Positions 1-6,951 of a stretch of 40,739 nucleotides of DNA are shown here, one piece after another. This DNA comes from an uncultured Clostridia bacterium (GTDB taxonomy: Bacteria; Bacillota; Clostridia; TANB77; UBA1234), in the NCBI GenBank assembly GCA_947164995.1, contig CAMUYU010000010.1:1-40739 (forward strand). The letters are read 5' to 3'. The notes below the pieces were generated by a model. The model did not search any database. It saw only the letters and a list, made by a program, of their open reading frames with translations, and was not told the DNA's origin. The position numbers were made by a program, and so were the translations under genes. Position 1 is the first letter of the stretch; each line of letters starts with the position of its first letter.

Positions 1-55
1 ACCCCGGACCGACCGGTTATGAGCCGGTTGCTCTAACCAACTGAGCTAAATCTCC
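1..55 (-). tRNA. tRNA-Met (CAT), 3' end cut by window edge
   Basis: On the minus strand the 5' part of a tRNA is visible: acceptor GGAGATT, a D arm with GCTC/GAGC, and an anticodon stem ACCGG/CCGGT around the loop CTCATAA, giving anticodon CAT. The T arm is entered but lost at the window edge. It fits an elongator tRNA-Met; a lysidine-modified tRNA-Ile2, which also carries CAT, cannot be excluded. Confidence 0.9.
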
Positions 56-78
56 TTATCTCACTTGCGACAAATAAA

Positions 79-107
79 AGTATAAACGAAATACCTCTTG
101 TTGTCAA
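79..107 (-). promoter_or_regulatory. Promoter of the tRNA-Met gene
   Basis: Minus-strand TTGACA, a 17-nt spacer and TATACT lie about 24 nt upstream of the mature tRNA 5' end. This is a near-consensus vegetative sigma promoter. Confidence 0.8.
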
Positions 108-172
108 TCATTTTAATAAATATTTTCTTTCCATATAAAAAAGCCCTTTTCCTCTCAAATCACCAGTAATTC

Positions 173-201
173 TAGACATTACAATTCCATTATGTTACCA
201 T
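173..201 (+). promoter_or_regulatory. Probable promoter for the zinc-ribbon membrane protein
   Basis: TAGACA, a 17-nt spacer and TACCAT preceded by an extended TGT. The -10 is imperfect, so the call is moderate. The RBS of the next gene follows closely, at 207-213. Confidence 0.5.
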
Positions 202-222
202 AAACTAAAGGAGATATGTAAC

Positions 223-942
223 ATGCCAATTTATATAATTGTAATACTTTCATTGATTTTAATCATATTAATTGTAGCAATTTCATTCTTTTCTAGTCTA
301 AAAAGGACAATAGAAGGATATTCTTCTCAGCTTTTTGGAACAAAAGACTTTATTTCTGCTCTTAAAAAGCAAAAGCAAGAAATAGCCGAAACTCCAAAAA
401 CTCCATATGGAATTGATAATTTAATACTACCAGATATTACTAAAGATTTTCCAAATATGAATATTAATGAAATGAAAAAAATAGCAGAAGAAAGCATTCT
501 CACCTACTTCAATTCTTTAGAGAAAAAACAAGTTCTTTCTTTTAATAATCCAAGTGAAAAATTAAAGCTTGCTATTAAAAACAAAATTGAAGATTTAAAA
601 AATGAAACTATTAAATATGAAAACATTACTCCTCACAAAACTGTTATTAATAAATATGATCGTGGTGAAAGTATTTGTTCTTTAGTTTTTCAAACTGCTA
701 TTGGCTATAAACAAATAGCTAACAAACAAATTCAAAAATTTGAAGAAAGAATTAATACTGAATTTATTTATATTTACAATGACAAAAAAATAAATACAAC
801 TGAATCTATAAGTCTTCACTGCCCTAATTGTGGTGCTCCTATTGAAGGATTAGGTCATAAGATTTGTCCTTATTGCAAAGCTGGCCTTATTGACTTAGCT
901 CCTAAAACCTGGAAACTAAATGATATTAATATGGTTAAATAA
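223..942 (+). CDS. Membrane-anchored protein with Tim44-like region and C-terminal zinc ribbon
   Basis: Residues 1-23 form one hydrophobic segment with few charges before it, so this is a signal anchor rather than a cleaved signal peptide. Residues about 70-190 look like a soluble alpha/beta domain that begins 'ITKDFPNMN' and has the general pattern of the bacterial Tim44-like family; that assignment is an inference. A zinc ribbon follows: CPNC at 200-203 and CPYC at 215-218, twelve residues apart. The ATG is supported by AAAGGAG at 207-213. The gene is monocistronic, with its own promoter and a strong hairpin terminator. Its role is unknown. The zinc ribbon next to a Tim44-like fold suggests protein binding at the membrane face rather than catalysis. 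Confidence 0.75.
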   Translation: MPIYIIVILSLILIILIVAISFFSSLKRTIEGYSSQLFGTKDFISALKKQKQEIAETPKTPYGIDNLILPDITKDFPNMNINEMKKIAEESILTYFNSLEKKQVLSFNNPSEKLKLAIKNKIEDLKNETIKYENITPHKTVINKYDRGESICSLVFQTAIGYKQIANKQIQKFEERINTEFIYIYNDKKINTTESISLHCPNCGAPIEGLGHKICPYCKAGLIDLAPKTWKLNDINMVK

Positions 943-948
943 AAATTA

Positions 949-982
949 AAAAGCACTTTTAGTATTTACTAAAAGTGCTTTT
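949..982. terminator. Bidirectional intrinsic terminator
   Basis: A perfect 16-bp inverted repeat (AAAAGCACTTTTAGTA and its complement) with a two-base centre and A/T runs on both sides. It lies between convergent genes and can stop transcription from either side. Confidence 0.85.
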
Positions 983-1026
983 AGATTTTGCTAATAAATA
1001 GTATTAATTGTTGTCTATTACGATAT

Positions 1027-2289
1027 TCATTTTTTCTTACGCTCTTCACGTCTATTTGCATCTATTTCCTCTTTGTTGACGACGAGTCTTATAGGATATC
1101 TATAAGTCACGCCTTGCTTAGGATGAACTGCGAAAAGTTTTTGTGAAGGTGTATTTGCTGCTCCTAAGCCCTTCATCGAGAAAATGGTGCCGCCAGGCCA
1201 ACAACCGTTTATAAATTTTTCCGTAGTAACTCCCGAGAGTTCTGAAGGCATATGGAAGTGGCCAATTTCCATATAATCATAACGAATTCCAAGAAGCTCC
1301 AAGAGCTCACGATAATTCTTTGCTGCTCTATCAATGCCGTAATAAGGTACGCCCTGCCAGCCTCGTATATCGTCGCCATGGAACATCAAGAAATTGTAAT
1401 CATAGATAGAATCTACCTGCCACCAAGACTCCGAGATTTGCCACGTAAATTCAGGGTAATTCTTGAGAGTTTTTTCAACAAACTTGTATACTATGTAGTC
1501 AAAATTTACGTAGTGCAAGTTCTCTCCGCGTCTACCAATTCGACCATGGTTTCCTGGAACGCCAACAATATGAATATGCTTAAAGAGAGTTCTCGTTCTG
1601 TCGAGAAAATCAGCAATCAAATCAACAATATCTAAAACCTGATGTGCGATATCGTGATCGATGCTATGAGTTTGTCCTTTAAAGATGTCCCAACCTTCGA
1701 CTATGTCACCAATTAGGTGAACGTGAAGATTATTGATTGGAGCAACCATCTTATGGCGTGTAACAATTTCTTCTAATCCATAAAAAAGTGCATCAAATTG
1801 TTTTTCTAACACCGCCCAGTTATATTCATTAAGACCACCTGTAGATTCTTTGGAAATATAGGTGCCTGCCTGAATATCTGAAATCATTAGAACAATGGTT
1901 TCTTCAGAATACTTTACGTTGTGAGTAAACTCAAGGTACTTCGGTTGATAGTGTTCCCGTGAATTAATTACATCAATAACACCATCAATAATGATATCCG
2001 TAGCGGCTTTCATGACAACAGCTTCACGTTCTTTTGAACGTTCTGCTTTCTTTCGAATAGTACCCTTCATTTCTGTAACATTGTCTTCGAACGATTTGGG
2101 TGAATTGCCTGGATTTGCATGTGAATGCAAATATCTCTTCAGAGAGCGTCTACCAGACTCTTCACCTCTAAACTTGTTAGAATAATCTCTCCAAATTCTT
2201 TCAAATATCTCATCTTCAGTTAAACCCTTGGCTTGAAGATTTGTAGCTACTTCCCGCCAGGTCAAAGTTGAATCATCTTTGTTAGACAC
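1027..2289 (-). CDS. Phage-type calcineurin-like metallophosphoesterase
   Basis: 420 residues with the metallophosphoesterase motif series in order: SDIQAG (137-142), GDIVEG (194-199), GNHGR (246-250), FHGDD (313-317) and GHFHMP (343-348). The first motif is D-x-Q where most family members have D-x-H. Residues about 10-60 are helical and basic and resemble a helix-turn-helix segment, as seen in large stand-alone phosphoesterases of phages and plasmids. Start is GTG, with AAGGGGG eight or so bases upstream. The gene is visibly richer in G and C and uses codons such as GCG, CGC and CTC more than its neighbours, which suggests acquisition from elsewhere. Substrate is unknown; nucleic acid is plausible. 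No other phage gene accompanies it. Confidence 0.85.
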   Translation of the reverse strand: MSNKDDSTLTWREVATNLQAKGLTEDEIFERIWRDYSNKFRGEESGRRSLKRYLHSHANPGNSPKSFEDNVTEMKGTIRKKAERSKEREAVVMKAATDIIIDGVIDVINSREHYQPKYLEFTHNVKYSEETIVLMISDIQAGTYISKESTGGLNEYNWAVLEKQFDALFYGLEEIVTRHKMVAPINNLHVHLIGDIVEGWDIFKGQTHSIDHDIAHQVLDIVDLIADFLDRTRTLFKHIHIVGVPGNHGRIGRRGENLHYVNFDYIVYKFVEKTLKNYPEFTWQISESWWQVDSIYDYNFLMFHGDDIRGWQGVPYYGIDRAAKNYRELLELLGIRYDYMEIGHFHMPSELSGVTTEKFINGCWPGGTIFSMKGLGAANTPSQKLFAVHPKQGVTYRYPIRLVVNKEEIDANRREERKKK

Positions 2290-2320
2290 CTCATCGCCCC
2301 CTTACTGCTTTTGTGTCTAA
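2282..2320 (-). promoter_or_regulatory. Inverted repeat enclosing the RBS and start codon
   Basis: On the minus strand TTAGACAC is repeated as its complement GTGTCTAA 23 nt later. The second arm contains the GTG start codon of the metallophosphoesterase, and the loop carries its AAGGGGG ribosome binding site. In the mRNA an 8-bp stem could hide the start codon. Whether this is functional is unproven. Confidence 0.35.
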
Positions 2321-2490
2321 ACCTTTTGTAAAAAATTATTTTTACTTCCTCCATAAAACACTATCAACTTACAAATAGCGTAACATAGTATTAAAAAAAT
2401 TACAATTAAAAAAGGGCGATTTTTTATATTAAATATCAATTAATTTTTTATTTTTACTATTGACAAAACCTTGTGTTTCTTTTAGGTCCA

Positions 2491-4338
2491 TTAAAAACCT
2501 TTCATTGAGTAATCTGCTTTATCATCATCCCAATGATTTGGTTCATATACTGTTCCTACAAATAAGTTTTCTCCTGTCTTCTTATCTCTTATTACAAAGA
2601 AGAATGGATGATCAAATATAATATTTATATATTCTTTTTCAACTGGAACTGCTATTGAGGTGTTTTTATACATTGCAAATACTGTAACTGCAGCAGCCTT
2701 TATTCCCTCTTCTGAAAAATCTACCATTGCTTGGTGAATTGCTTCGCCAACATAATAGTTTTCACCTATATTGTTTTCTTTGTACATATTAAAGAAGTTT
2801 GCTTTATCTTTGTCAAATGCATCAACCATACCTAATTTGTATAAATCATTTTTAAAATCTAATTTATATTCAAATTTAAACTTTGGTATGTATAGATTAA
2901 CAACAGTTTCAACATTTGGATTGAATTTCATATTACTTAAATTATCAACATGGTTTCTTAGTGAATCTATTTTGCTCTCATCTAATTGTTTGGTGAAATC
3001 ACTTAGCTTTTCATTCTTTGGCATTATAGCCATAAATTCAAATTGATCATTTCCATATTTTTTCAAATCTTTTACAACAATTTGAAGATCATCATCCATA
3101 TAATAATTAAATGGTTCATAGTCTGTTGAACCTTTTATTGTAACTGATTGATTCATTGTTGTAGCTTCATACTTGCTACCATCTTCTTTAATGAATTCAC
3201 GGCCTTTTGTATTTTCATCCGCAAATTGATTTTGCCATTCCATATCCATAGCAATTGCGTTCATTAAAAGTGAAACACTTTTTGTAACTATATCATCTGA
3301 CAAAACATTTTTTAATAATCCTAATGTTCTGTCCTCTATCCATTTATTTGCATTGACTGCAGATTTAAAATCATCAAATACTATTTCTGCATTGTACTTT
3401 TCTTTTAATAGTTTTATATATTCATCTCTTACTTCGTCTTTGTTTTCATTTCTAATAAAGAAAGAATTTGCCATTGATAAATTATCTGATGATTTATAAT
3501 TTGTTAGTTTAACTCCACCAACTAAATTATCTATTTGAGATTTAGTTGTACCTTTTGCACCTTCACTTAACATTACTAGTGCATATCTAATTGAATATGG
3601 GCTGTATACTAAATTAGCTTTTTTGTTTTCAAGATTCATGAACTCAACATCTAAATCTTTTGTTGCTAATACTGGCTCTTGTTCTTCTGGTTCTTCTTCA
3701 CCTAGTTTAATGATTCTTGCTAATAAAGTAGCAGCTTGTGCTCTTGTTAATGATGTTGAAGGAGAAAATTCTGTGTCTGACATACCTTTCATATACCCAG
3801 TATAATACGTATTATAGACTGCTGCTTCGTACTCTTTATTAATGCTTGATGCATCTTTAATTGTATATTTTGATTTTAATTCTTTTGTTGTTAATCCATC
3901 AACGTCTGCATCTAATTCAAATATTTCATTTATTAAATATGCTACTTCTTGTCTTTGAATTGGTCTTGTTGGATATAAATATGTATAACCATCTGATGTT
4001 TCTTTTAGATAATATCCATAAACTTGAACTGGTTTATATGACCATCTATCTTCTTCAATATCTTCAAATTTTTGCATTGTATTACTTGTTGCTTTTGGTC
4101 TTCCATTTACGTTATATAACATTTGCATAAATTCTTCTCTTGTTACTTCTTTTTCAGGTTTAAAAGTTCCATCTTCATAACCTTTTAAATAGCCTTCTTC
4201 TTGCATTGATTGAATCATATCGTATGCCCAATGGTCTTTTTTTAGGTCAGAAAAATTCTTTGCAAAAGCAATGCTTGATACAATTAAAATCACAACAAAA
4301 AGTGAAATAACAATTTTGCTTAAAGATACCTTCTTCAT
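2491..4338 (-). CDS. Secreted SLH-domain serpin (serine/cysteine protease inhibitor)
   Basis: 615 residues. A signal peptide (1-26) ends in AFA. Three SLH repeats follow at about 27-80, 90-150 and 160-212, for example 'DHWAYDMIQSMQEEGYLKGYEDG', then an acidic linker rich in Glu (213-222) and a full serpin domain to the end. Serpin hallmarks are the helix D-F region, 'LYIPKFKFEYKLD', and a hinge EEGIKAAAVT at 543-552. The alanine-rich hinge with Gly at P15 is the pattern of inhibitory serpins. The P14 residue is Ile rather than Thr/Ser, and the reactive loop before PFFFV (578 on) is longer than in alpha-1-antitrypsin, so the scissile bond cannot be assigned by counting. SLH repeats should bind the protein to cell-wall polymer. 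RBS GGAGG. Monocistronic; no clear terminator downstream. Confidence 0.93.
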   Translation of the reverse strand: MKKVSLSKIVISLFVVILIVSSIAFAKNFSDLKKDHWAYDMIQSMQEEGYLKGYEDGTFKPEKEVTREEFMQMLYNVNGRPKATSNTMQKFEDIEEDRWSYKPVQVYGYYLKETSDGYTYLYPTRPIQRQEVAYLINEIFELDADVDGLTTKELKSKYTIKDASSINKEYEAAVYNTYYTGYMKGMSDTEFSPSTSLTRAQAATLLARIIKLGEEEPEEQEPVLATKDLDVEFMNLENKKANLVYSPYSIRYALVMLSEGAKGTTKSQIDNLVGGVKLTNYKSSDNLSMANSFFIRNENKDEVRDEYIKLLKEKYNAEIVFDDFKSAVNANKWIEDRTLGLLKNVLSDDIVTKSVSLLMNAIAMDMEWQNQFADENTKGREFIKEDGSKYEATTMNQSVTIKGSTDYEPFNYYMDDDLQIVVKDLKKYGNDQFEFMAIMPKNEKLSDFTKQLDESKIDSLRNHVDNLSNMKFNPNVETVVNLYIPKFKFEYKLDFKNDLYKLGMVDAFDKDKANFFNMYKENNIGENYYVGEAIHQAMVDFSEEGIKAAAVTVFAMYKNTSIAVPVEKEYINIIFDHPFFFVIRDKKTGENLFVGTVYEPNHWDDDKADYSMKGF

Positions 4339-4368
4339 TTTATTTCCTCCTTTTATTTTTCTACAAAA

Positions 4369-4397
4369 ATTTTATCAAAGTAAAATTCATTATTCAA
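4369..4397 (-). promoter_or_regulatory. Promoter of the serpin gene
   Basis: Minus-strand TTGAAT, 17-nt spacer, TAAAAT with an extended TGA before the -10. It starts 8 nt past the terminator of the upstream gene. Confidence 0.7.
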
Positions 4398-4400
4398 CAA

Positions 4401-4426
4401 AAAAAGAAGCGATAATAATCGCTTCT
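4401..4426 (-). terminator. Intrinsic terminator of the P-loop kinase-like gene
   Basis: AGAAGCGAT / ATCGCTTCT stem with a 4-nt loop, followed on the minus strand by a run of T. It lies 4 nt past the stop codon. Confidence 0.9.
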
Positions 4427-4430
4427 AAAA

Positions 4431-5354
4431 TTAAAAATATGAAACACAATTTAATATTTTATCAAATATGTCATCCAAGACAGCATTGGCAACAGTTAGT
4501 GCAGTTTCACTTATTGTTAAGTTGTCAGTATCTATCATAACAAAATCTGAAACAACTCTATTAAAGTACTCTGTCATACTATCCATAGAATTATTAAATG
4601 CTTTAATATTTTCAAAAGTATTAAACCTTCTTGGTTCAAGTGCTAAAGAATTAATATAGTCTCTATAGACAGATACTTCTGGACTTGCTTTTAAAGCTAC
4701 CAAAACATTTACAAACCTCATTGACATGGGTGCATACAGGTCTTGGTTTTCTACCATTGTATCATAGTCCATCTCTTTTGCTACATATCTACAATGGTTC
4801 CAAATCTGCCTATCATTTATACCACGGTCCACAATTATTATATCTGCATCCGAATTCATTGCTTTATGAAGTAAGCTGTATGTTTCAGATAAAATCAAAA
4901 GGTTCCAGTTTGCTAAGTTGAAGTTTTTACGGATATTACTTAGTGTAAATTTGTAATAATCTGACGTTGTAAGTTCTTCAACAATATGTACTTTAAAACC
5001 TGCTTTTTGAAAGAAATCTTTCAAGACTTTAATCGTTGAAGTCTTCCCCGTACGAGGTGTTCCTGTAAATTCTATTACAAATGGCCTTTTAAGTTTGAAA
5101 AGTTCTTTGTCCAAAGCCATTTTTAATAAATACTTCTTTTCATGAAGTTCCTTTAACCTAGCCAAAAGTTGTGAATCTTCATAAGATGTTCCAAAAACAT
5201 TTAATAAAAGACTCTCCTCGCTTTTTAAACAATACTTTTTATACTCATCACTAGCAATAGCTTCATCATCATTTTCTATAATTGCTGCCAACCGCTTCCA
5301 AGCCTCTTCTGTTTCATAAGGACTTTTTGAATATCTTTCAAGATTTATACTCAC
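4431..5354 (-). CDS. P-loop NTPase resembling nucleoside/nucleotide kinases
   Basis: 307 residues. A helical N-terminal region (1-90) precedes a kinase-like P-loop core: Walker A GTPRTGKT at 98-105, a second-strand 'VEELTT' (125-130), and a 'IIIVDRGIND' segment (172-181) like the DRG/DRx motif of thymidylate and deoxynucleoside kinases. The 'EPRRFNT' stretch later could form the lid. This places the protein in the kinase clade of P-loop proteins, but the substrate cannot be named. The start is GTG at 5352-5354, supported by AAAGGAG seven bases upstream. It has its own promoter and terminator, so no operon partner informs its role. Confidence 0.75.
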   Translation of the reverse strand: MSINLERYSKSPYETEEAWKRLAAIIENDDEAIASDEYKKYCLKSEESLLLNVFGTSYEDSQLLARLKELHEKKYLLKMALDKELFKLKRPFVIEFTGTPRTGKTSTIKVLKDFFQKAGFKVHIVEELTTSDYYKFTLSNIRKNFNLANWNLLILSETYSLLHKAMNSDADIIIVDRGINDRQIWNHCRYVAKEMDYDTMVENQDLYAPMSMRFVNVLVALKASPEVSVYRDYINSLALEPRRFNTFENIKAFNNSMDSMTEYFNRVVSDFVMIDTDNLTISETALTVANAVLDDIFDKILNCVSYF

Positions 5355-5388
5355 AGTGTTACTCCTTTCTAAATTATTACAAAAGAAA

Positions 5389-5428
5389 AAAATATGATAT
5401 ATTTACGCCAGCAAATATATCATATTTT
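5389..5428 (-). terminator. Intrinsic terminator of the DUF362 gene
   Basis: A 16-bp perfect stem (AAAATATGATATATTT) with an 8-nt loop and a T-rich tail on the minus strand. The stem contains the -10 element of the next gene's promoter. Confidence 0.85.
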
Positions 5429-5442
5429 ATGTTAATTAGCAA
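5414..5442 (-). promoter_or_regulatory. Promoter of the P-loop kinase-like gene
   Basis: Minus-strand TTGCTA, 17-nt spacer, TATATT with extended TGA. The -10 sits in the first arm of the terminator hairpin at 5389-5428. Confidence 0.55.
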
Positions 5443-5450
5443 CACTTTTA

Positions 5451-6335
5451 TTATACTTCTATAAACTCATATTCTTTTGAACCTACGCCTAGTTCAGCAG
5501 CATAATCTATTGTATGTGTACCATGGCGGCTATTTACTCTTTCCAAGAAGTGTTCTTTTCCTGGGTCATCAGATTTATTTACTAAATCAATACATGCTTG
5601 GTCTATTGCGACAGGGTCTAATGATGCAAGTATTCCTATATCTTTCATACAAGGGTCTTCTGCTACTGCACAACAGTCACAATCAACAGACATATTGGCC
5701 ATAACATTTATAAATGCCATGTTTCCTTTAAAATGATCTACTACCGCACTTGCAGCTTCTGCCATAGACTCTAGAAAATCGTCTTGGGCTGCGTGTTTGT
5801 CCCATACTGTGTATTGGTCTTTATTGGTACCACCTGAATGAATCCAAGCCTTTCCAACAGAAGATGCGCAACCAATTGAAAGTTGTTTCAAAGCTCCGCC
5901 ATATCCTCCCATAGGATGTCCTTTAAAGTGAGATAAAATTAGCATTGAATCATATTTTTCAATATTTTTTCCTAAAAAGTCTTCTTGCAAATGCTTTCCA
6001 TTTTTTACTGGAATAGATATATCTGGTCCTTCTTCATCCATTAAGTCAAATTTAAAGAATTTATTCCAACCATGTCTTTCAATAGTTTTAAGGTGTTTTT
6101 CTGTAGTATTTCTTTCACCACCATATGCTGTATTACACTCAACTACTGTACCATTTAGATAATCTATCATAGGTTTCATAAATTCTGGTCTTAAGTAGTT
6201 TTGATTTCCTTCCTCACCAGAATGAACCTTAATTGCTATGTTACCAGTTAATTCTTTTTCAAGTAATTTAAACATTTCTACAACCTTTTCAGGTGTTATT
6301 TCTCTCGTAAAAAACACTTTAGATTTTTCACTCAT
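5451..6335 (-). CDS. DUF362 domain-containing protein
   Basis: 294 residues covering a full DUF362 domain: 'GYGGALKQLSIGCAS' in the middle and, toward the end, a cysteine cluster (CDCC, then C a few residues later) followed by 'DIGILASLDPVAIDQA', which is the family signature. DUF362 proteins are often found alone or fused to 4Fe-4S ferredoxin modules. Here there is no ferredoxin module, though the conserved cysteines could hold a metal or cluster. No signal peptide, so it is cytosolic. RBS GGAGG, ATG start. It has its own promoter and terminator. The reaction is unknown for the family. Confidence 0.88.
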   Translation of the reverse strand: MSEKSKVFFTREITPEKVVEMFKLLEKELTGNIAIKVHSGEEGNQNYLRPEFMKPMIDYLNGTVVECNTAYGGERNTTEKHLKTIERHGWNKFFKFDLMDEEGPDISIPVKNGKHLQEDFLGKNIEKYDSMLILSHFKGHPMGGYGGALKQLSIGCASSVGKAWIHSGGTNKDQYTVWDKHAAQDDFLESMAEAASAVVDHFKGNMAFINVMANMSVDCDCCAVAEDPCMKDIGILASLDPVAIDQACIDLVNKSDDPGKEHFLERVNSRHGTHTIDYAAELGVGSKEYEFIEV

Positions 6336-6360
6336 TTTTCATTCCTCCATTTATTTTAGC

Positions 6361-6420
6361 TAAAAAAATAATAACATACTTAAAAGCGAGACTCAATCTC
6401 TTTTTAAGTATGTTATTATT
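6361..6420 (-). terminator. Intrinsic terminator of the 129-residue orphan
   Basis: A 19-bp perfect stem (arms 6367-6385 and 6402-6420) with a 16-nt loop, followed on the minus strand by TTTTTTA. The last arm and loop also carry the next promoter. Confidence 0.85.
6368..6396 (-). promoter_or_regulatory. Promoter of the DUF362 gene, inside a terminator
   Basis: Minus-strand TTGAGT, 17-nt spacer, TATTAT with extended TGT. The -35 lies in the loop and the -10 in the distal arm of the hairpin at 6361-6420. Confidence 0.6.
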
Positions 6421-6423
6421 ATG

Positions 6424-6813
6424 CTATGTCAAAAGCTGATATACAGCTTTCGCCCACTCCAATGCTTTTTCAGCATCAGACATGTAATCAAAATCTTGAG
6501 GAATAGTTTCGGCATAGGCCAGACATTTTTTATAAAACTTATTTCGAGAATATTTGGGAATATTATAAAGATTACAAATATGCTCAAAATAAAGTTTGGT
6601 TTCTTCATCGTCAAGATACTCAAAACCATTATCTACCAAAATGATAAAGCTTTCATCAATCGGCTCATAGCTTGTACTATTAGCCCTTTTGTCCTCAACC
6701 GCTTTGGCGAAATCGCTTCCGGAGTCTCCAATCAGCCTCCGAAATCCTGAAAGTACAAACACCAACCTATAGATTAAAGAATTGCAGTACTCTCTCCGTG
6801 TCATTTTAGGCAT
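6424..6813 (-). CDS. Small uncharacterised protein (129 aa)
   Basis: I do not recognise this protein. It is soluble, mostly helical by composition, and has no cysteine cluster or nucleotide motif. The middle holds acidic-aromatic segments such as 'FEYLDDEETKLYFEH', and the C terminus ends 'EWAKAVYQLLT'. The start ATG has GGAG at normal spacing. It has a good promoter (6903-6931), an untranslated leader of about 80 nt, and a strong terminator, so it is a real monocistronic gene. Its base composition is somewhat more GC-rich than that of the flanking genes, so it may be acquired. Confidence 0.7.
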   Translation of the reverse strand: MPKMTRREYCNSLIYRLVFVLSGFRRLIGDSGSDFAKAVEDKRANSTSYEPIDESFIILVDNGFEYLDDEETKLYFEHICNLYNIPKYSRNKFYKKCLAYAETIPQDFDYMSDAEKALEWAKAVYQLLT

Positions 6814-6902
6814 TTTGAAGTTCTCCTTTCAAAGTTTTGTAATTTTTGTTTTTCTATATTAATGGAAAAACAATTTCTCATAGTTTTCTTCATTACCAGT
6901 GT

Positions 6903-6931
6903 ATAATATCACACTTTACATAATTTTTCAA
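6903..6931 (-). promoter_or_regulatory. Promoter of the 129-residue orphan
   Basis: Minus-strand TTGAAA, 17-nt spacer, TATTAT with extended TGA. Confidence 0.7.
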
Positions 6932-6951
6932 GTTAATTTCACAAAAATCCC

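Noticed and set aside
1252-1635. A plus-strand open frame inside the metallophosphoesterase
   Set aside because: No RBS, no recognisable protein, and antisense to a gene with intact motifs.
2400-2440. A terminator for the serpin gene at the A-rich/T-rich GGGCGA segment
   Set aside because: The possible stem is only six A-T pairs, too weak to support the call; 2290-2490 holds no other convincing signal besides the inverted repeat at the start codon.
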